64,000 nucleotides of DNA, taken from the NCBI GenBank assembly GCA_963778845.1, contig CAVZVW010000007.1, forward strand, positions 1 through 64,000, written 5' to 3'. The position numbers were made by a program, and so were the translations under genes. The notes under the pieces are model-generated. The model saw only the letters and a list, made by a program, of their open reading frames with translations. It ran no database searches and was not told where the DNA came from. This document shows, piece after piece, positions 26,012 through 33,836 of this stretch. The DNA comes from CAVZVW01 sp963778845. Its GTDB lineage: Bacteria; Actinomycetota; Actinomycetes; Actinomycetales; Kineosporiaceae. The first letter of the stretch is position 1, and the number at the start of each line of letters is the position of its first letter.

Positions 26012-27396
26012 CAGCGACCCCCACGCGACTCCGGCACGTGCCCGAGTGCGAGGGAAGCAAGGGCGTCCAGACGGAGGGCCCGGACCCGTTGCTTCTCGGC
26101 GACAGCCTGAGCCTCCTCGGGGACCAGGAGGCGCAAGCCGCCGGGATGGATCTGGAACTGCAACGGTGTCGCAAGATCAAGTGACTCGCCGTCGACGCCC
26201 GCAAGCGCGTGCCCCCCGTGGGAGCGGACCTCGAACGACGTCGGCTCGAACTCGTGCAGGTTCGGGTCACGCGCACCACGACCGAGAGCGGTGCGAGCCA
26301 CGAGCCGGCCGGCCTCGAGCCCCGATGTCGCGGTCACGGCGAACACCCCCAGCCGTCCACTGTCCATGCAGCGTCGTCGCGAGATGTCGAGCGATGGGCC
26401 CAGCACGTAAGGGTTGTTCGATACGAGGATCAGGAAGGCACCGGTGACCTCGTGCCCCTCAGGGGCGGTGAACTGAAGGTCGAACGGCTCGGCCTGGCGA
26501 CCGAGGAGCTCGGGGAGCAGCTCGCGCGAGGTCTCTGCCTTGGCCTCGCGGTAGCTGTCCTCCTGGACGATGGTCGCGTAGACCCCCAGCGACACGTTGT
26601 TCACGAACAGCCGATCACCGACGGTCGCGTAGTCGACGCGACGCTCGACGCCGTCTCGCAGCGCGACCATGCCCTTGCGCGGGTCGTCCCTGTCCAGCCC
26701 CAGGTCCAACGCGAAGTGGTTGCGGGTGCCGGCGCTGATGCACACGAAGGGGATCTCGTGCTCGGCAGCGATCGAGGCCACCAGCGCCTGTGACCCATCG
26801 CCGCCGGCCATGCCGAGACAGTCGCATCCCCTGGTGATCGCGTCGCGCGCCAGCTGAGCAAGGTCCAGGCCGCGCTCGAGCAGCACCACCTCGATCCCCA
26901 GCTGGTCGGCCAGCGCGATGAGCCCGAACTTCTCGACCTTGCCGCCGCCGGACTTGGGGTTGCAGATCAGCACCGGATGCCGAGGTCGTACGCGACGCTG
27001 GACCCGATCGACCTCCTCCAGGTCGGGTGCGAGCGCGACCCGCGCGGTAGACACGGCGAGCGCGAACAGGCCCACAAGCACAAGAAGGCGCCACTGGACG
27101 ACGTCGGAATCGGAGCGGGCGATCCCCACGGACCAGCCGACGACCAAGGCGCCCAGGACGATCGCGACCACACCGATCGCCCGACGGACCCCTCGTTCCG
27201 TGAGCAGCCACCAGCCTCCGGCGACGGCGACGACTGTTCCGACCCACCCACCGACGAGGAGCACGGGGTCGTGCAGGAGGAAGAGCCCCAGCAGGAGCAC
27301 GACAACGAGTAGGGCCGAGATGGAGACGATCGCCAGGACCCGTCGCCGCACTGACGGCCGCACGTCTGGGGTCGAAGGGGTGTGCGCAGCGCTCAT
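26011..27396 (-). CDS. Diacylglycerol kinase-family lipid kinase with membrane anchor
   Basis: 461 residues. About four N-terminal membrane segments (LAIVSISALLVVVLLLGLFL onward) precede a DAGK catalytic domain: NPKSGGGKVEKFG near 170, the GGDGSQ nucleotide motif near 230 and GTRNHFALDLGLDRDD. Soluble DgkB/YegS-type kinases lack the membrane part, so this is a fused form. It should phosphorylate diacylglycerol or a related lipid at the inner membrane. ATG 27396 is taken because the open frame further upstream overlaps the PAP2 gene. A PAP2 phosphatase 11 nt upstream is its natural counter-enzyme. Confidence 0.9.
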   Translation of the reverse strand: MSAAHTPSTPDVRPSVRRRVLAIVSISALLVVVLLLGLFLLHDPVLLVGGWVGTVVAVAGGWWLLTERGVRRAIGVVAIVLGALVVGWSVGIARSDSDVVQWRLLVLVGLFALAVSTARVALAPDLEEVDRVQRRVRPRHPVLICNPKSGGGKVEKFGLIALADQLGIEVVLLERGLDLAQLARDAITRGCDCLGMAGGDGSQALVASIAAEHEIPFVCISAGTRNHFALDLGLDRDDPRKGMVALRDGVERRVDYATVGDRLFVNNVSLGVYATIVQEDSYREAKAETSRELLPELLGRQAEPFDLQFTAPEGHEVTGAFLILVSNNPYVLGPSLDISRRRCMDSGRLGVFAVTATSGLEAGRLVARTALGRGARDPNLHEFEPTSFEVRSHGGHALAGVDGESLDLATPLQFQIHPGGLRLLVPEEAQAVAEKQRVRALRLDALASLALGHVPESRGGR

Positions 27397-27407
27397 GCCA
27401 GACCCTC

Positions 27408-28193
27408 TCAGATGTCGGGCGGCCTTGGCGCGGACGATCCGTCGTTGCGTGCGGACGACCTGGACCGCGCACCACGCCGATCCGCCATCGCCACGGACAG
27501 CCACGCCACGGACAGTGCCAACCACACCCCGAGGAGGGTCCCCGCCACCACGTCGGTCAGGTAGTGGACGCCAAGATAGACCCGGCTCCAGTCCACGGCC
27601 ACGACAATGAGCACCCCTGCCGCCAGTGCGCACACTCGGGCCTTCCTCGACCGGGTCACCGCGATGACGGACAGGACGAGCACGGTGACGGCCGCGGTCG
27701 TCGCGGCGGCATGACCCGACGGGAAGGACGGGGTCGACACCGACACCAGCCGTATGCTGCTCGACGGCCTGGGGCGGTCCACCAGTCCCTTGACCGCCGC
27801 CACCACAGGTACGTCCACGCAGAGCACGACGGCTACCCGGATCACGCACCGCCACGAGGTTCTGAACCGCCAGTCGAGCATGGCGGCGGCCGCACCGGCC
27901 CATACCGCGACGACCGGGACCAGCCCGAGCCAGCTCATGACCACTGCCAGCCGGGTCAGAGCGTCGCTGCGGGACGCGACCGCCCACCGCGTCACGCTCA
28001 GGTCCCACGGCTTGGTGTCCACGCGTACGACCACGACGAGCAGAGACAAGAACCCGACCAAGGTCAGCCACCACAGGATCGGCCCCCATCGCGACGGGAA
28101 CCACCGCGGCCCGATGGGTGCATCCCGCGCAGGCTCGGTGCGGGCGTCGTCCCCGGGCTTCGAGACCATCGAGCGATTCTGCCCGACCAGCAC
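27408..28193 (-). CDS. PAP2-family lipid phosphatase (operon copy)
   Basis: 261 residues with about six membrane segments and the three PAP2 signatures: KGLVDRPRP, PSFPSGHAA and SRVYLGVHYLTDVVAG. These enzymes dephosphorylate phosphatidate, undecaprenyl pyrophosphate or similar lipids on the outer face of the membrane. GTG 28193 is preceded by a TTACTC -10-like box (leaderless); ATG 28169 (MVSKPGDD) is the alternative. It is first in the operon with DagK and two SulP transporters. The tail is Arg/Ser-rich. Confidence 0.9.
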   Translation of the reverse strand: MLVGQNRSMVSKPGDDARTEPARDAPIGPRWFPSRWGPILWWLTLVGFLSLLVVVVRVDTKPWDLSVTRWAVASRSDALTRLAVVMSWLGLVPVVAVWAGAAAAMLDWRFRTSWRCVIRVAVVLCVDVPVVAAVKGLVDRPRPSSSIRLVSVSTPSFPSGHAAATTAAVTVLVLSVIAVTRSRKARVCALAAGVLIVVAVDWSRVYLGVHYLTDVVAGTLLGVWLALSVAWLSVAMADRRGARSRSSARNDGSSAPRPPDI

Positions 28194-28292
28194 TTCCGGC
28201 GAGTAAGGGAAGCTCCACAGCGGGGCTGGTCGTCGAGGCCGCCGGAAGCAGCTGGGCCTGTACCCTCCTCGAAGAGGGCGTGAGGAGCGTGG

Positions 28293-28847
28293 ATGAACGG
28301 GCCGATCGACGCACTGGTCCGACTTGACCGCGGTCTGTATGAGGCCATCGCGGCAGCGGAGACCCCCAGCCTCGATGCAGCGTTGCGGCGCGTCTCGCTG
28401 GCCGCCAACAAGTCAGTCCTCTGGATCGGCGTTGCGGGTGTGCTCGCCGCATTCGGTGGTCCGCGTGGACGGCGTGCCGCAGTGGACGGCCTCGCATCCA
28501 TCGCCGTTGCGTCGGCCGCCGTGAACCTGGGCGTGAAGCAGGTAGCACGGCGACGCCGACCCGACCGGCGCGACGCCGAGGTGCCGGTCGAGCGCAAGGT
28601 AGGAATGCCCGACTCCACGTCGTTCCCCTCGGGTCATTCGGCGTCGGCCTTCGCTTTCGCCCAGGCGGTGAGCGCGACCATGCCGTGGGTTGGGGTACCG
28701 CTGCGCCTGGCGGCTGCCGTCGTCGCCTACTCGCGAGTCCACACGGGTGTTCACTATCCCGGCGACGTCGTCATGGGGTCCCTCATCGGCATGACCGTCG
28801 GTGAGGTGACCGCTCGGGGGATGGCCCGCGCCCGTCAGGGGCCGTGA
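28293..28847 (+). CDS. PAP2-family lipid phosphatase (divergent copy)
   Basis: 184 residues with PAP2 signatures KQVARRRRPDR, STSFPSGHSASAFAFA and SRVHTGVHYPGDVVMG. The N-terminal DALVRLDRGLYEAIA is typical of the actinobacterial group, some of whose members are fused to DagK domains. ATG 28293 has a GAGGAG Shine-Dalgarno and lies 100 nt from the divergent PAP2 gene, so the two share a promoter region. The last 13 nt overlap the end of the convergent gene. Substrate (phosphatidate or isoprenyl phosphate) is unknown. Confidence 0.9.
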   Translation: MNGPIDALVRLDRGLYEAIAAAETPSLDAALRRVSLAANKSVLWIGVAGVLAAFGGPRGRRAAVDGLASIAVASAAVNLGVKQVARRRRPDRRDAEVPVERKVGMPDSTSFPSGHSASAFAFAQAVSATMPWVGVPLRLAAAVVAYSRVHTGVHYPGDVVMGSLIGMTVGEVTARGMARARQGP

Positions 28848-29158
28848 ACCGGCTCCTCGCGCATCTTGCCGTGCACGAGGAGGTACCAGATGGTGCCGAA
28901 GGCCTGCCTTTTCGGTACGCCGGTGAGGACCGCCTTCACCGCGGTCCCGGCCAACCACATTCCAAGGATGCCGATCAGGGTCTGGACGACGACGATGACG
29001 CCGGTCAGAACCGCGGCCGTCGGTTGCCCGCCTAGCGAGTCGGAGATCGCCGGCGCCAGCGCCCAGAACGGGAGCCACCACAGCGCGATAAGACCAACTC
29101 CCAGCCGAAGGCGCAGCGGGGAGATGTGAGCCGCGCCGCTGCTCGCCTCGGTGCTCAT
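28835..29158 (-). CDS. Small two-TM membrane protein, uncharacterised
   Basis: 107 residues. Two membrane segments (LRLGVGLIALWWLPFWALAP and VLTGVIVVVQTLIGILGMWL) are followed by a short cytoplasmic tail, VPKRQAFGTIWYLLVHGKMR. The pattern resembles small actinobacterial membrane proteins of no known role. ATG 29158 is chosen as the first Met that leaves a normal cytoplasmic N-terminus; the frame is open upstream to 29449 but overlaps lutC in antiphase. It lies 146 nt downstream of lutC, separated by three 13-bp repeats. Confidence 0.75.
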   Translation of the reverse strand: MSTEASSGAAHISPLRLRLGVGLIALWWLPFWALAPAISDSLGGQPTAAVLTGVIVVVQTLIGILGMWLAGTAVKAVLTGVPKRQAFGTIWYLLVHGKMREEPVHGP

Positions 29159-29264
29159 GGTTTCCTCGGGCTCCCTTGCTGGCCGGACGAGTGATCGTCG
29201 TGCGCGTGACGCCGCTACGGGGGAAGTCTGGCGCCGCCGGACGGGGGAATACCAGCCGTGTGGC

Positions 29265-29303
29265 GTGTCGAGAAGACGTGTCGAGAAGACGTGTCGAGAA
29301 GAC
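29265..29303. repeat. Three perfect 13-bp tandem repeats
   Basis: GTGTCGAGAAGAC is repeated exactly at 29265-29277, 29278-29290 and 29291-29303. It lies between the lutC stop codon (29305) and the start of the next minus-strand gene. It could be a protein-binding array or a slippage product. Confidence 0.9.
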
Positions 29304-29304
29304 A

Positions 29305-29991
29305 TCATGGACCCCAGGCTGGCGCCGTCACCGGCTGGAAGGTTCGCGACCCCGTCAGCACGAGTATCACGTCGAGAGTGCGTGGGCCGTGGACGCCCTC
29401 GACCCGGTCGAGCTCGATGTCGCTGGTGGCAGAGGGCCCGCTGACCCACGTCAGCGGGCGGGTGGGGTCGAGGCGGGCAAGGGCCTCAGGGACGGTGTGC
29501 ACGACTTGGGCGGCACGCACGACGACGATGTGGTGGTCCGGCACGAGGGTGAGCACGCGTCGTCCCTGGTCGGGGGAGGCGTCGAGGACGAAGGTGCCGG
29601 TCTCGGCGACCGCGACGGCGCACGCGGTGAGCACCGCGTCGGCCGCGTCGAGGGTGTCGACCCCGAGGGGAGCGCTCGGCTCGTCGTGCAGCACGCGCGT
29701 GCCGACCGTCCCCTCCAGCAAGGCCGCGGGGAGCCCCGGCGGGACGACGAGCGTGCGCACGCCGGCCGCGTCCAGGACGGCGGCGAGGGCCGCGGGCAGG
29801 CCCGCGACGGTGGTCCGGTGGACGGTGGCGCGGTAGTCCCCCACGCGTTCGACGAAGAGGTCGCAGACCTCGGGGGACCCATTGGGGTGTTCACCGGACG
29901 TGCGGTACATCCGGGGGACGTCGGCCGGCGGCGCGGTGTACTCGCCGAGGGCGGCGCGGATGCGGCCCAGGACCTGCGCGCGGGCGCTCAT
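29305..29991 (-). CDS. lutC: LutC-like LUD-domain protein (lactate utilisation)
   Basis: 228 residues, one LUD domain. LutC is the third subunit of the LutABC complex that oxidises L-lactate to pyruvate. It contains the family motifs AVAETGTFVLDASPDQGRRV and DHHIVVVRAAQVV, and SGPSATSDIELDRVEGVHGP near the end. ATG 29991 overlaps the lutB stop in an ATGA arrangement. The gene is last in the lutABC operon, downstream of the LacI regulator, and belongs functionally with the rhamnose pathway, which produces L-lactate. Confidence 0.92.
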   Translation of the reverse strand: MSARAQVLGRIRAALGEYTAPPADVPRMYRTSGEHPNGSPEVCDLFVERVGDYRATVHRTTVAGLPAALAAVLDAAGVRTLVVPPGLPAALLEGTVGTRVLHDEPSAPLGVDTLDAADAVLTACAVAVAETGTFVLDASPDQGRRVLTLVPDHHIVVVRAAQVVHTVPEALARLDPTRPLTWVSGPSATSDIELDRVEGVHGPRTLDVILVLTGSRTFQPVTAPAWGP

Positions 29992-31598
29992 GACCGGCCA
30001 CCGGCGCCGTCATCGGAGAGGTCGCCCGCGCGGTGGCGGCTGAGGGGCTCGCGGCGGGCCCACCACTGACGGAAGGTCTCCCGGGGCGGGGCGGGGATGT
30101 CGCGGCTGGTGGTCCAGGCCGACAGCGGCGGCGGGAGGGCCGAGATCTGCTGTGCGGCAGTGCCCTTCGTCTGGAGACGGGCGAGCAGCCGCCCGGCGGC
30201 CAGACCCTTCTCGGCCGCTGCGAACCGGCTCGGGTCGGCCATGGCCCAGGCGGCCGCACTCATGGCGGCCTGCTCGGCCGTCGGCAGGCGATGCTTCGCC
30301 CGCGCGGTGTCGACGTGCCGGGCGCGCAGGTGGACCAGCAGGGACGGAATGTCGATCTTGACCGGACAGGCGTCGTAGCAGGCGCCGCACAGCGACGAGG
30401 CGTAGGGCAGGGAGTCGGCGCCGGCGCCCTCGAGGCCGGCGAGCTGAGGGGTGAGCACCGCGCCGATGGGGCCGGGGTAGACCGAGGCGTACGCGTGTCC
30501 GCCGGTCCGCTCGTACACCGGGCAGACGTTCAGGCACGCCGAGCACCGTATGCAGTGCAGGGCTGTCCTGCCCACTTCGTCGGCAAGGGCCGCGGTGCGG
30601 CCGTTGTCGAGCAGGACGAGGTGGAACGCCTGCGGCCCGTCGCCAGGCGTGACGCCGGTCCACATCGAGGTGTAGGGGTTCATCCGCTCCCCGGTGGAGG
30701 ATCGTGGGAGCAGCTGGAGGAACACCTCGAGGTCGCGCCACGACGGCAGGACCTTCTCGACCCCCATGACCGTCACCAGGGTGTCCGGCAGGGTCAGGCA
30801 CATCCGGCCGTTGCCCTCGGACTCCACCACGGCAAGGGTGCCGGTCTCGGCGATCGCGAAGTTGGCGCCGCTTACCGCGACCCGTGCGGCGAGGAAGGTG
30901 CGGCGCAGGTGCGCCCGGGCGGCCATGGCCAGTACACGCGGCTCGTCGGTGAGGGCGGGGTCGACGTCCGACATCGACGCCAGGAAGATCCGGCGGATCT
31001 CGGCGCGGTTGCGATGGATCGCCGGCACGAGGATGTGCGAGGGGGTGTCACCGGCGAGCTGCACGATGAGCTCGGCGAGGTCGGTCTCGACCGCGGCGAT
31101 CCCGGCGACTGCCAGGGCCTCGTTGAGGCCGATCTCCTGGGTGGCCATCGACTTGACCTTGACCACCTGCTCCACGGGCCCGCGCCCGGCAGCGACCTCG
31201 CGCGCGGAGGCTTCGCGGACCAGGTCGACGACGATCGCGTTGGCCTCGACGGCGTCCCGAGCCCAGTGCACGTGACCGCCCCGAGCCACGACCTGCTCCT
31301 CCAGCCGGACGAGGAGCTCGGGCAGGCGGGCCATGACGTCGCCCTTGATAGCTGACCCTGCGTCCCGGAGGGCCTCCCAGTCGGCGACCTCGTCGACGAC
31401 CCTGGCCCGCTTGGCGCGGATGGTGGACGTCGCGTGCGCGAGGTTCCGGCGCAGCTGGGCGTTAGCCAGATGCACCCGTGCGGTCGCGGGGAACGGCTCC
31501 GGCCCGCCGAGCGTGCCGCGGTCGGTCGCCGTGGGCAGCCACGACCAGGCGCCGTGCGCGGGCCTGCGACCGGGCATCCCGAGGTGGGTGAGGTTCAC
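29988..31598 (-). CDS. lutB: LutB-like iron-sulfur lactate oxidation protein
   Basis: 536 residues. An N-terminal LUD domain (VSGANFAIAETGTLAVVESE near 245) is followed by a ferredoxin-like region with two 4Fe-4S cysteine clusters, CIRCSACLNVCPVY and CGACYDACPV, around residues 355-410. The rest is a C-terminal tail. LutB carries electrons in the non-flavin lactate dehydrogenase complex. GTG 31598 overlaps the lutA stop (GTGA). It is rather longer than the Bacillus subunit owing to extra residues at both ends. Confidence 0.93.
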   Translation of the reverse strand: MNLTHLGMPGRRPAHGAWSWLPTATDRGTLGGPEPFPATARVHLANAQLRRNLAHATSTIRAKRARVVDEVADWEALRDAGSAIKGDVMARLPELLVRLEEQVVARGGHVHWARDAVEANAIVVDLVREASAREVAAGRGPVEQVVKVKSMATQEIGLNEALAVAGIAAVETDLAELIVQLAGDTPSHILVPAIHRNRAEIRRIFLASMSDVDPALTDEPRVLAMAARAHLRRTFLAARVAVSGANFAIAETGTLAVVESEGNGRMCLTLPDTLVTVMGVEKVLPSWRDLEVFLQLLPRSSTGERMNPYTSMWTGVTPGDGPQAFHLVLLDNGRTAALADEVGRTALHCIRCSACLNVCPVYERTGGHAYASVYPGPIGAVLTPQLAGLEGAGADSLPYASSLCGACYDACPVKIDIPSLLVHLRARHVDTARAKHRLPTAEQAAMSAAAWAMADPSRFAAAEKGLAAGRLLARLQTKGTAAQQISALPPPLSAWTTSRDIPAPPRETFRQWWARREPLSRHRAGDLSDDGAGGRS

Positions 31599-32368
31599 AG
31601 CGCGGCCTCCCAGCCCTCGCCGGCGAGAATCTCCGCCAGGTGCACCGCCCGCGTGCCGACGCGCAGCCGGGACAGCCCGCCGCCGATATGCATGAGGCAC
31701 GAGGAGTCCCCGGCCGTGACGACGTCGGCTCGCGTCGTCCCCACGTTGCGGATCTTGTCGGCGAGCATCGCCGTCGAGGTGTCGGCGTTCTTCACCGCGA
31801 ACGTGCCGCCGAACCCGCAGCACACGTCCGCCTCGGGCAGCTCAACCAGGTCGAGCCCCCGCACGCGACGCAGGAGCCGAACGGGCTTGTCCGCGACCCG
31901 CAGCATCCGCATCGAGTGGCAGGTCGGGTGGTAGGTCACGCGGTGCGGGTAGGCGGCGTCGACGTCCTCCACCCCGAGGACGTCGACGAGCAGCTCGCTG
32001 AGCTCGTACGTCCGCCCGGCGACCGCCTGAGCGCGGGCGGCGAGCGCGTGGTCGCCGTACCTCGCGGCGAGCATCGCGTGCTGGTGGCGCACCGACCCCA
32101 CGCACGACCCGGACGGCGCGACGACCACCTCTGCGCCGGGCCAGCCGGCCCCGGCCGAGAGCGCCTCGCCGAACACTTCGACGTGGTGGCGCACCAGGCC
32201 GAGCGCCTCCCGGTGGTAGCCGGTGTTCACGTGCATCTGCCCGCAGCAGGTCTGGCCCGCCGGGAAGACGACCTCGTGCCCGAGCCGCTCCAGCAGCACC
32301 ACCGTCGCCTGCACGGCCCGTGGGAACATGGCGTCCCCGAGGCACGTGGCCATCAGCGCGATCCGCAC
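31595..32368 (-). CDS. lutA: LutA-like Fe-S oxidoreductase (CCG domains)
   Basis: 257 residues with two cysteine-rich CCG domains: TCCGQMHVNTG near 40 and DVCCGFGGTFAVKN near 190, plus TYHPTCHSMRML. Together with LutB and LutC it oxidises L-lactate to pyruvate. GTG 32368 has a GAGGACC leader and lies 71 nt after the stop of the lacI-type gene, so the regulator and lutABC may form a single transcript. LutA is first in the lut order (A, B, C), as in Bacillus. Confidence 0.93.
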   Translation of the reverse strand: MRIALMATCLGDAMFPRAVQATVVLLERLGHEVVFPAGQTCCGQMHVNTGYHREALGLVRHHVEVFGEALSAGAGWPGAEVVVAPSGSCVGSVRHQHAMLAARYGDHALAARAQAVAGRTYELSELLVDVLGVEDVDAAYPHRVTYHPTCHSMRMLRVADKPVRLLRRVRGLDLVELPEADVCCGFGGTFAVKNADTSTAMLADKIRNVGTTRADVVTAGDSSCLMHIGGGLSRLRVGTRAVHLAEILAGEGWEAAL

Positions 32369-32439
32369 AGCGGTCCTCTCCTGTCAGCATCGTCGTGGTC
32401 GCCGCCGTCCCCCGCGCAGAGCGGGCGCGGCCGGCAGGG

Positions 32440-33504
32440 TCAGGCGGTGCGCCGTCGGCTCCCACCGACCGGAGGGGCTGTCGAGGCTCGGACGACGAGC
32501 TCGGGCTGGAACTCGACCTGCCGGTGCACGTGCTGTCTCCACCCCTCACTCGTGGTGCGTGCCGTCGCCTCGGCGAGCAGCAGCTCACAGGCCGCCCGGC
32601 CGAGCTCGTGCCGCGGCTGCGCCACTGATGTCAGAGGGACCGCGGCTGCCGCGGCGAAGTCGATGTCGTCGTATCCGACGATGGACATCTCGCTGGGCAC
32701 GGGAACGCCGTGCTGGGTCATCTGCTGCAGGAAGCCGAGCGCCAGGAGGTCGTTGGCGCAGAACGCTGCGGTGGGTCGCCGCCGGGCGGGCAGCCCGATG
32801 ACGCGCTGCCCGGCGAGGCGGCCCTCGGGCACGACCAGCGCTGGGGTGTCCACCACGGTGAGGCTCTCCGGGGGGAGCGTCGCGCGCTCGATCGCTCGCC
32901 TGGCCCCGGCCAGGCGGTCCGCCACCTGTGGCAGCGTGACCGGTCCTCCGACGAACGCGATCCGGGTGTGGCCCAGGTCGATCAGGTGCTCGACCGCGAG
33001 GTCGCCGCCCTCCACGTCGTCCACGGACACGCTGCACCACGCCGTGGGGTCGTGAGACGCGCGGTCGACGAGCACCACGGGCACACCCTGCGCGGGCAGC
33101 CGGCGAAGCTGTTCGGAATCCCGGTCGAGAGGGGTGATGAGGACGCCGCGGACCCGCTGCTCGAGCAGCACGTCGAGATGCTCGGACTCGCGATCGACGT
33201 CCTCGGCGCTGGAGGCGATGTAGAGGACCAGCCCGGCCGCGCGCGCAGCGTCCTCCGCGCCCTTGGCGACGTCGGTGAAGAACGGGTTCGACGAGTCGAA
33301 GATGACGTAGGCGAGCGTGCGGCTGCTCCCGTTGCGCAGCGCGCGGGCCGTCTCGTTGCGCACGAAGCCGAGCTCGGCGATCGCCTGCTGCACCCGCTCG
33401 CGCTTGGCGGGGCTCACGAGGTCGGGGCGGTTGAGCACGTTGCTCACCGTGCCGACGGACACGCCGGCCCGCTGGGCCACGTCCTTGATCCCCGCCGGCC
33501 TCAC
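32440..33504 (-). CDS. LacI-family repressor of the rhamnose/lactate cluster
   Basis: 354 residues. The N-terminal helix-turn-helix (IKDVAQRAGVSVGTVSNVLN) and hinge helix (VRNETARALRNGSSRTLAYV) precede a periplasmic-binding-protein-like effector domain with FDSSNPFFTDVAKGAE, VDRASHDPTAW and VGYDDIDFA. GTG 33504 has an AGGAGGT Shine-Dalgarno 8 nt upstream. The gene diverges from the sugar importer, and two matching palindromes lie in the shared region. It probably represses both arms until L-rhamnose or a breakdown product binds; the inducer is inferred from context. Confidence 0.93.
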   Translation of the reverse strand: MRPAGIKDVAQRAGVSVGTVSNVLNRPDLVSPAKRERVQQAIAELGFVRNETARALRNGSSRTLAYVIFDSSNPFFTDVAKGAEDAARAAGLVLYIASSAEDVDRESEHLDVLLEQRVRGVLITPLDRDSEQLRRLPAQGVPVVLVDRASHDPTAWCSVSVDDVEGGDLAVEHLIDLGHTRIAFVGGPVTLPQVADRLAGARRAIERATLPPESLTVVDTPALVVPEGRLAGQRVIGLPARRRPTAAFCANDLLALGFLQQMTQHGVPVPSEMSIVGYDDIDFAAAAAVPLTSVAQPRHELGRAACELLLAEATARTTSEGWRQHVHRQVEFQPELVVRASTAPPVGGSRRRTA

Positions 33505-33622
33505 CAGCTGCCACCTCCTGTGCGCTCCGCGTGCTGTGCGACCTAGGTGCGACGCGCCCGATGTCCCCCCGTCGGTCGGGGCTCGCACCGGAGGACAGAT
33601 CCGCGACGCTGGGCGACGTCTC

Positions 33623-33633
33623 TGAAGCGTTCA
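33623..33633. promoter_or_regulatory. LacI-type operator near the repressor gene
   Basis: TGAAGCGTTCA is a near-palindrome of the LacI type (central CG). It differs from the importer-side copy at 33765 at only one position (G for A). It is about 120 nt upstream of the lacI-type start, suited to autoregulation or looping. Confidence 0.6.
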
Positions 33634-33717
33634 AAGTCTAGCCAATGGCAGCTTCGCCGCGCTAGGGGGGTGGTTTGGCCGGTCCTGGCCGTGACAACAT
33701 CGTGACGAATGGAGTGC

Positions 33718-33747
33718 TTGACGTGTCAGTGTGACGTGCCTTACGTT
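33718..33747 (+). promoter_or_regulatory. Promoter of the rhamnose importer/catabolic operon
   Basis: A -35 TTGACG (33718-33723) and a -10 TTACGT (33741-33746) are separated by 17 nt, close to the vegetative sigma consensus. Transcription should begin around 33753, with the operator at 33765 just downstream, where bound repressor would block initiation. Confidence 0.65.
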
Positions 33748-33764
33748 TGCCGACGACGGCCGAA

Positions 33765-33775
33765 TGAAACGTTCA
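33765..33775. promoter_or_regulatory. LacI-type operator at the importer promoter
   Basis: TGAAACGTTCA, followed by AATTC, is an imperfect LacI-family palindrome around a central CG. It lies 18 nt downstream of the -10 and about 60 nt upstream of the solute-binding protein start. Its twin is at 33623. Confidence 0.7.
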
Positions 33776-33836
33776 AATTCGGTTGAAGCCAGTTCGGCAC
33801 ACCCATCGACCCCGCCCCCAACGCCCTGGAGGACTC

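Noticed and set aside
26011..28548. 845-aa continuous frame over DagK and PAP2
   Set aside because: DagK begins at ATG 27396; the rest of the frame runs over the PAP2 gene in another phase and shows shadow composition.
29265..29303. Possible CRISPR array
   Set aside because: Only three 13-bp units with no spacers and no cas genes; it is a simple tandem repeat.
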